Below, piece by piece: positions 58,214 to 64,000 of a stretch of DNA of 64,000 nucleotides (the stretch's first letter is position 1; every line of letters starts with the position of its first letter). This DNA is from Poa pratensis. Lineage: Eukaryota; Streptophyta; Magnoliopsida; Poales; Poaceae. The translations under genes and the position numbers were made by a program. The stretch is from contig CAMZMU010000059.1 of the NCBI GenBank assembly GCA_947311845.1, positions 55,662,617 through 55,726,616 of the forward strand, read 5' to 3'. The notes under the pieces are model-generated. The model was not told the DNA's origin, ran no database searches, and worked only from the letters and a program-made list of their open reading frames with translations.

Positions 58214-61200
58214 TTATCGGTTGAGGTCCCTTGGCAGCTTCAGCTTCGACAGAGCCGGGTTATCTTCAGGAGCTTTGGCCTGGGACTTAGCTTGTACAGG
58301 ACCTTGATCTTCTGCAGTATCCTTAGCAACATCAGCCGGCTTTTCCATGATCGGCGTGGTAGGAGCACGGCTGGGTGCAGGGACAACTGGAGTGAAAGTA
58401 CTTGGCGCTGCAGCCTTCTTCTTCTTTGCAATGGAGTCTCTCAGCTTGGCCAACAGATCAATATGCTCGGGTTCAGGAGTGGGGATTGGAGTGTTGTTCT
58501 CATCCACTGCATCTTGGAAAACCGATAGGTCGAGGCTCTCAGCAATCTTGCAAGCAACGGGCCGGGTTTGGGCAGCAATTTCTTTGAATTCTTTTCCCCC
58601 AAACTTGGTGCCATCAGCATTGTATTGAGGGAATCCTTTGACAAAAGGAGCCAGGTTAAGGCGCGGGTTGTAGGCTTTGGCTAGAGCTAAACTGCGCATT
58701 GCGCCAACCCGGCATGCTGAGCGCGTCCAGAGGTCCAACCACTCGGGGATTGTGGAAAGCTGATGCAGGGACTCGTATATCATTTGGGGAGGAGTACAGT
58801 TGCTTTTGACACGCTTGATAATCTCAGAAGTGCCAAACTGGAACTGCCGAATGATGGTGTTCAAGCAGTTCAGTTTCTCTGGATAGGATCTCCTGATGGC
58901 AGCATCTTCTCACCTGAAAAGTATGAAGTGGGTTAGTATATGAAAGCCGAGTAAAATAGAAAAAGTGGTAAGAGATGGTGTTTACCAATGAGTGGATTGA
59001 GGATATCCTTGATATGGTCTTTCAGGGTGTCCAAGTATTTCTGGCTACTGACCATCTTGTCAAAGCAGATATTATACTTATCTCCAGCCTCTTCCAACTC
59101 CTTTTTCAGTTTGGTGTTCTCTGCAGTTAGAGATTCAATCGTTTTCTCCAAGTCTGAAGCATGAATTTCAGTTTCCTTGCGCAGCTTGGTTTCAACTTCA
59201 AGGAGTTGGTTGGTCTTGGCAAGTACCTGGTCATTATGGGACACATACCTCTGAAAAAAGAATAGCAAGTTAGAAACATGGGGGCTGAAATATATTTCAG
59301 TCGGCAATGGCAAGAAAGAACAAGTTGATAGTAAATTATATACAGACAGAGTATTTATACAAGTTCCGAGTGACTGAAGAGCAGATCACCCGGCACTTGG
59401 GGACTGGTATGTCTTTTAAATTTTTACAAGTTATTCAGTAACACATTTTCAAAGTTCCAGATAAAATGTGAACATATTACCCGGAACTTGGGGGTTATGA
59501 GGATTTGAAAGTATCGTTATGATGAAAGTCAGAATTAATGAGGATTTGAAATCAGAAAGTAAAACAAGTTCCATGTTATCGTAGACTGATAACTTGGAAC
59601 TTGGGGACTGGGATATTCTGAAGTTTTCAAAATGAAGGCAGAAAGAGATATATATTTTCAAGTACCGAGTGACTGAGGACAGTTTACTCGATACTTGGGG
59701 ACTAGGTTTGGTATAAAGATATGAAAGGAAAAGATGTGTACCTGATGTTCTCGACAAGAGAATCCACGAGTTTGCCCTCAGTAAGCTTCAGTGTGTTGTA
59801 CTCAGTTAACAGACCTTCAAAGTTTATATGGCCATAGTGTGGCACAGTGGAAGCTTCGCCTTTATCAGTCGGCTTGGACTTCTCTTCAGAGGCAACAAAC
59901 TTGGTTGCAGTATTGAGGGGAGAGATCTTCTCAGTAAAGCGAGCTCCTGTGATCACGACTTCGGGATCAGTCGGTTTTTCAGCAGGAGAAGGAGAAACAT
60001 TCATCTGGTCAGTTGTCTGCTCTTTATCAGTCGGCTCAGCATGTTTTTCAGGGGTGTTCTCCAAGTTATCCTCCTCAGCAATGGGAGGGCTTGGAGCGCC
60101 ACTAAGAGTAGCTTTCGCCCTGAAATTGCAAGTACGAAGATAATATAAGAAAGAGCAAAAGAAAGCAAAGTTGATGAAAGTAAATACAAGTAACAGAAGG
60201 TTATACGTATTACCCGGTATTGACTTGAAAGTCACGGGGGAGGTCGTTGCTGGAGCCTGAAGAAGCTGTAAGAGAGTATGATTTAGAAACTCGGATTTGA
60301 CCAGCTAAAGGATAACTATCAGAGGGATGTTTTTGTGGTTCAAAGTTGGAAAAGGAAGTACCAGGACGGCGTGGAGATGGAAGGTTTGGGATTCCCGGGT
60401 TAAGAGGATCCTCTCCAGGGGAGGTCCGTGTTGCTCTCCTCTTGGTAGAGGGTTCAGCAGATCTCTGCGAAGATTTTTCAAGAAGAGTTTGGTTGAGTTT
60501 TTGCATAGCAAGATAAGAATATGGTTCTGTGGACATGCGAGAATATGGCACCTTGGCACAGATAGTGCGAGCCTTCCTTTTTCCGGTAGCAGCTGATTCA
60601 GTGGCTTCAGAGCTACGGCCGGGTGAAGGAGTGACTACCTTTTCAGTCGGTTCTGGTATTATAAATTGGCATCAGTGGATAAATTGGATTGAGTTTCGTT
60701 CTCAATTAAGCTTATGAAGAAGTGGCCAAGGGAGTCAAGTTCACCTTCTTCTTTGTCTTTCTTCTTCTTCTTCACTCGAGGACAGAGCCTCGTCATCATC
60801 ATCTTCATCTGCCTCAGGAGTGGCAGGGGGAGTCTCAACTTGCCACCAGACATCAGATTCCTAGTGAAAAAATAGAAGTAAAATAATCAGTATACAATTG
60901 AGAAAGAATATGTTATTAAGATATTTATCAGTCGGGACTCACTGGTGGTGCCGGGTTTTCTTACTGAATGGCAGAAGGCCATTATCTTTGATCGTCTCAA
61001 CCTTTTCAGCAAGGAAGGCCTTGATAGCTTGTTCAGCGCAGTGTTGGGGTAGGACTTCTCCGAGTAACGGAGGGAATCAGTTAGATGGCCCGAGTAATCG
61101 CAAAGAAGCTTCTTGCGAATACTGTTGGGCTGAATTCGCCAACCCATCCACGTCTTGATCAGATCAGTTCCGCGGAGACCGTGCTTAACAAGAACGGAGA

Positions 61201-61921
61201 TTTTCTTGAGAGAGAGGCTGGAGAGCTTCTCTCTCAGTGTCAGAGGCGAAGGAGTTCATGTTGCTTTGATAACGAGGGGCTCGACCGAATAACCCGGTAA
61301 AGGGTGTTCACCAGAAGGTATCTTGGCTTTGCAGTAAAAGTATGATTTTTGCCAATGCTTTACATGAGTATGAAGTTCGAGTGAAGGCATAGCAGAGCCT
61401 TTGCGGCGTTGAATAGAAACGCCGCCACAGACCAAGAGGGGGCCATTCTTGTGCTCACGTTGAGGTTTGCACAAGAATAGCTCCAGGAAAAGAGCTAAGT
61501 TGGGAGGAATGCATAAGTACGATTCACAAAGAACTATATAGTTACTAATATTCAAGATGGAGTTGGGTCCGAGATCGAAGACCCGGAGTTTGTAGTGATG
61601 AAGAAGATCCCTAAAGAAAGGATGACCCGGGGGACGAAAACCCCGGGTGACATGCTCAAGAAAGCAGATAACTTCACCTTCCTGGAGGGAAGGCCGAGTC
61701 TCCTCTTCAGTCCCTCTCCACTCGATCTCCGACTGAAGAGGAAGAACACCAGATTCAGCCAGTTCTTCAAGCTTGGATTGTGTGGCCATGGATTTGGCCC
61801 AGTTAGCCGTAATCCCAGATCTGGGTTTGGTTGTTTTCTTGATCTTCTTCGATGCTGATGCGGCGGCGCCATCACCGGGCTTGGCCTTGGCCTTAAGCTT
61901 CCTCGGGTCCTTGGGTGCCAT
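58214..61921 (-). CDS. Antisense spliced gene inside the Gypsy element (aORF)
   Basis: Runs against pol. Supported exons: 61921-60943, 60860 to about 60199, 60119-59742, 59250-58986, 58913-58214, each bounded by good GT/AG sites (donors GTGAGT, GTAATA, GTACAC, GTAAAC; acceptors CTAG, TTTCAG, TTTTCAG). An extra intron near 60650-60720 is possible. Exon 1 starts MAPKDPRKLKAKAKPGDGAA and contains FLEHVTRGFRPPGHPFFRDL and LCIPPNLALFLELFLC, matching what I know as the putative gypsy-type transposon domain (Transposase_28). Later exons give a serine/proline-rich part, a coiled coil (LLEVETKLRKETEIHASDLE) and a C-terminal EWLDLWTRSACRVGAMRSLA, ending LPRDLNR. Small frame breaks near 61255 and 60740 suggest this copy is decayed. 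Function unknown; relatives are known in Tat-group elements. Confidence 0.7.
59361..59703 (-). repeat. Four hairpin + GGGGACT modules
   Basis: Plus-strand modules AAGTTCCGAG...CGGCACTTGGGGACT (59361-59405), AAGTTCC...GGAACTTGGGGG (59452-59495), AAGTTCC...GGAACTTGGGGACT (59566-59609), AAGTACCGAG...CTCGATACTTGGGGACT (59660-59703). In each, the first arm pairs with the sequence before GGGG. They lie in the 59741-59251 intron of the antisense gene and echo the element's polypurine tract CTTGGGGACTA at 62597. Confidence 0.85.
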
Positions 61922-62245
61922 GAGATCTGAAGATCTAGAAAATAGCAAGAAAAGAAATGGAGAACAACGAGCTCAAGAACAGCCCGAGGAAGAGCAAGTC
62001 AAGATCCAGATGGAAGCTAAGTGCAGGAGTGAAAAATTTACCGGAGCTCGTGGAGATCTGGCGCGGAACAGATTCCCCGGCGGTGAGTTGCAGCAATGCG
62101 GAACTCCGATGGCCGGCGGCGGCGAGCGAGATCTACAGGAACCCTAAACCTAGAGAGGAGAGAGAATAAATTGAGGAAGAAGATGAAGTGGCGCGGTGAA
62201 TGGGGAAAGTGAAACCCTATTCACCGTGGCCCATTATTTATAGCC
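61922..62245 (-). promoter_or_regulatory. Promoter and leader of the antisense gene
   Basis: Minus strand CTATAAATAA at about 62233-62242 is a TATA box about 320 bp upstream of the ATG at 61921. The leader has TTCTCTCTCCTCTCTAGG and the telobox-like AGGTTTAGGGTT (about 62143-62158), features common in plant gene leaders. It gives this gene a start site independent of the LTR. Confidence 0.6.
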
Positions 62246-62596
62246 CAGGGTGAAACCCTAGGAGCGCAGAAATCGAGGCGTCAAGATTCTATTTGACCAT
62301 GGGTCAAAGACAAGATAAAATGTGTCAGAGAATGTTCCCTGGTCGTCGACTAGAGGGACTTAAGTGTGAGATAAAAGTCGAGTCATTTAAAGCTTTGGGA
62401 CAAGAGAAAAGCCGGGTTATAAGAGAACCGCCAAAAGGAGCTGGTCCGAAACATAACCCGGCCATTCAAACTTAATGATGTTTCATTTTGTTTTCAGGAG
62501 TTTAACTAGGATAATCCCATCAGCAGCTACCCTTGAGTAATCAGACCAAGATCAAGATTATCAAATGAAGCAACAAATGAGCTTATTCAAGTCAAA

Positions 62597-62608
62597 CTTG
62601 GGGACTAC
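62597..62608 (+). other. Gypsy polypurine tract
   Basis: CTTGGGGACTAC abuts the 3' LTR at 62609, the expected plus-strand primer position. The tract is short and interrupted by pyrimidines. Confidence 0.75.
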
Positions 62609-63216
62609 TGTTGGGGGGATAATAACCCGGTATACTCATGACCAAGAAAAATCAGTCGGACGGCCCAAGGACTGGTCCGAGTGATGTGTACAAGATATGG
62701 GCTGGGTTATAGCTGGGCCAATATGCCTAACATGACTCGTCTCTAGAAGGAAGGACCTAGAAGAACTGGAGTCCGACTGAAGGAAGGAACCGGGTGACTT
62801 GGAGGCTACGGAAGGTCAAGAAGAACCTAGAGTAGGACTCGGGCTCGTATGTAACTCGGTATTCATTATAAGTTCGGGAGACCCGGCGTCTATATAAACG
62901 GGCTGCCAGAACATAGATAGACAAGTCTTAAGTCTCAAGTCATAGGAGATCGAGTAACCCTAGTTCGATATCATCGCTATCAAGCGAAACCCTTGTAACA
63001 TGTCTCGTAACCCGGCTCTGTTGTTGTAGCCGAGTTATCGAGACCTCGAGATCAATAACATAGAAGCAGGAAGTAGGTCTTGATCTCCAATGGAGAGGCT
63101 GAAACTGGGTAAACCCTTTTTCCCAACGAGCGTGACAATCTCCTGAAGGACCAAGGCGCCTTGCCCCAATCATCAAGTTACCCTATGGTAACATCTGCCC
63201 TGATAACCCCACGACA
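62609..63216 (+). repeat. 3' LTR of the Gypsy element
   Basis: Starts TGTTGGGGGGATAATAACC and ends CCCCACGACA. Nearly identical to the 5' LTR, with an intact TATA box that could drive readout into the adjacent Copia gag. Confidence 0.95.
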
Positions 63217-64000
63217 AATGGCTTCCTTTGAACGGTCTTTGATTGATCCTTGGGGATAAGCCTTCCACCATGTTCTTCTCTATTCTCATAGGGACACTCT
63301 TTGATAAAGTGATACTTGTCATGACAATTGAAGCATGTACTTGTTCTAGTTGCAAACTCCTTTCCACTTGGGTTGTTCCTTAGATCAACTTGAGCATTTG
63401 CCTTGGCCGGGTCATGCCAAAATGCTCTTGAAGCAAGAGCCAAGTGATCATGGTAGGCTTGTTAGAGATCATCGGGGAGGATGTTGCTTGGGCATTCCTC
63501 AACTTCCACACTTTCGTCCAGGCACACCACTTTGCCCTTCAAAGCAAGTGAAGAACCTTGTTTCATTCCCATGGCCCTAGCACGATTGTCTTGAGCATTC
63601 TTGGTGGCAACCTTGAAGGCTTGCATTTCTTGCATAACTTCGTTTGATGTCATTTGAAGGTAGTTGTGTCTTCCTTATAGCCTTCAAGTCAACGGGCTCG
63701 AAGGGCATGAGAGCATTTACATACTTCCTCTTGATCCAAGCATCATCCACATACTTTACCCCAACATTATAAACGGCTTGGGCAAGGGTCTTGAGTCTTT
63801 CATATATATCTTCACGAGTTTCACTATCAAGCATGTAGAAGCCTTCGACATCATTGTTCAAAGCATCAAATCTATTCCTCTTCATACTCTCATTCAAAAG
63901 AAACACCTCGGATAGGCAATCCCAAACTTCTTTGGCGGTTGTGAGATGTTGGATGTGATAAAGATCCTTTTCTCCAACGGCAAGTTCAAGCATGTGAAGT
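63217..64000 (-). pseudogene. Copia gag, N-terminal part, off the right edge
   Basis: The minus strand encodes a UBN2-type Copia gag domain: TTAKEVWDCLSEVFLLNES, EDIYERLKTLAQAVYNVG and KYVNALMPFEPVDLKAIR. The frame changes near 63655, then reads QAFKVATKNAQDNRARAMGM, a stretch around FWHDPAKANAQVDLRNN, and a zinc knuckle CFNCHDKYHFIKEC (CX2CX4HX4C, about 63294-63336). It stops at the Gypsy insertion (63216) and resumes at 50105. The start of gag, the primer site and the 5' LTR lie outside the window. Confidence 0.88.

Larger units (their letters stand above)
50106..63216 (+). mobile_element. Tat-type Ty3/Gypsy retrotransposon, 13.1 kb, TSD AATGG
   Basis: LTRs at 50106-50715 and 62609-63216, perfect AATGG duplication at 50101-50105 and 63217-63221, primer site, decayed gag-pol, a 5.2 kb region after pol and a polypurine tract. 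Pol order is protease, RT, RNase H, second RNase H-like domain, integrase without an evident chromodomain. The second RNase H and the long 3' region with an antisense gene place it in the Tat group (Ogre/Grande/Retand relatives). By eye the LTRs differ by about 11 substitutions and 3 indels over some 607 sites, so insertion was recent, yet pol has many frameshifts: it probably moved with help from intact relatives. Confidence 0.93.
40773..64000 (-). mobile_element. Large Copia element, Sirevirus-like layout, twice interrupted
   Basis: Order on the minus strand from the right edge: gag N-part (64000-63217), [Gypsy insert 63216-50106], gag C-part, protease-integrase, RT-RNase H, an untranslated stretch, a third ORF [split by a solo LTR 43547-41788], 3' region with AAGGGGGAGA (41262-41274) and AGGGGGAG (about 40866) tracts, the final polypurine tract and the LTR. 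A long coiled-coil gag, a third ORF after pol and repeated polypurine-like tracts are features of Sireviruses; the clade call is an inference. Its 5' LTR lies beyond the window. Scattered frameshifts make it inactive. Confidence 0.85.

Overview
The window is nuclear DNA from a grass (Poaceae), most likely a pooid. The evidence is plant spliced genes with GT-AG introns, Stowaway and Tourist MITEs with TA and TTA target duplications, grass-type LINE tails, a CACTA end, and large Copia and Gypsy LTR retrotransposons. I see no rRNA, tRNA, CRISPR array or prokaryotic gene.

Left part (1-32 kb), host genes and small elements. Two protein genes lie here, both on the minus strand. The first (9598-5013) is an intact 16-exon AAA+ ATPase gene of the DAA1-like (At1g64110) family; every intron phase closes and the product is 853 aa. 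The second (20303-17652) is a CHX-type cation/H+ antiporter with three exons. It is well preserved apart from an apparent one-base loss at the end of exon 1, so it is either a recent pseudogene or carries a sequence error. Around them are gene fragments (a piece of glutamine-dependent NAD+ synthetase near 1.75 kb), putative Helitron 5' ends, several LINE pieces including one LINE nested in another with its target duplication visible, a CACTA end, hAT-like and Tourist MITEs, four Stowaways, and a 1.4 kb PIF/Harbinger-like element with a GC-rich minisatellite.

Middle part (33.1-38.3 kb). A complete but non-coding LTR retrotransposon lies on the minus strand. It has 1,513 bp LTRs, an ACCTG target duplication, a primer binding site and no gag or pol. 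Its 2.2 kb interior is built largely of 37 bp and 45 bp tandem arrays.

Right part (39.4-64 kb). A large Copia element of Sirevirus-like layout lies on the minus strand and runs off the right edge. From left to right it has an LTR, a polypurine tract, a third ORF downstream of pol, RT/RNase H, protease/integrase and gag. It is interrupted twice: by a 1.76 kb solo LTR (TSD CATAG) in the third ORF, and by a 13.1 kb Ty3/Gypsy element (50106-63216, TSD AATGG) in gag. The Gypsy element is of the Tat type. Its decayed gag-pol has a second RNase H domain, and a long 3' region carries a spliced gene on the opposite strand with its own TATA box. A chain of hairpin plus GGGGACT modules, resembling the element's polypurine tract, lies in that antisense gene's largest intron.

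The most interesting points are the antisense spliced gene and hairpin modules in the Gypsy element, the end-sequence likeness between this Gypsy and the coding-empty LTR element (a possible autonomous/parasite pair), and the possible gene-capture cargo at the left edge. All coordinates come from reading the sequence; no database search was possible.
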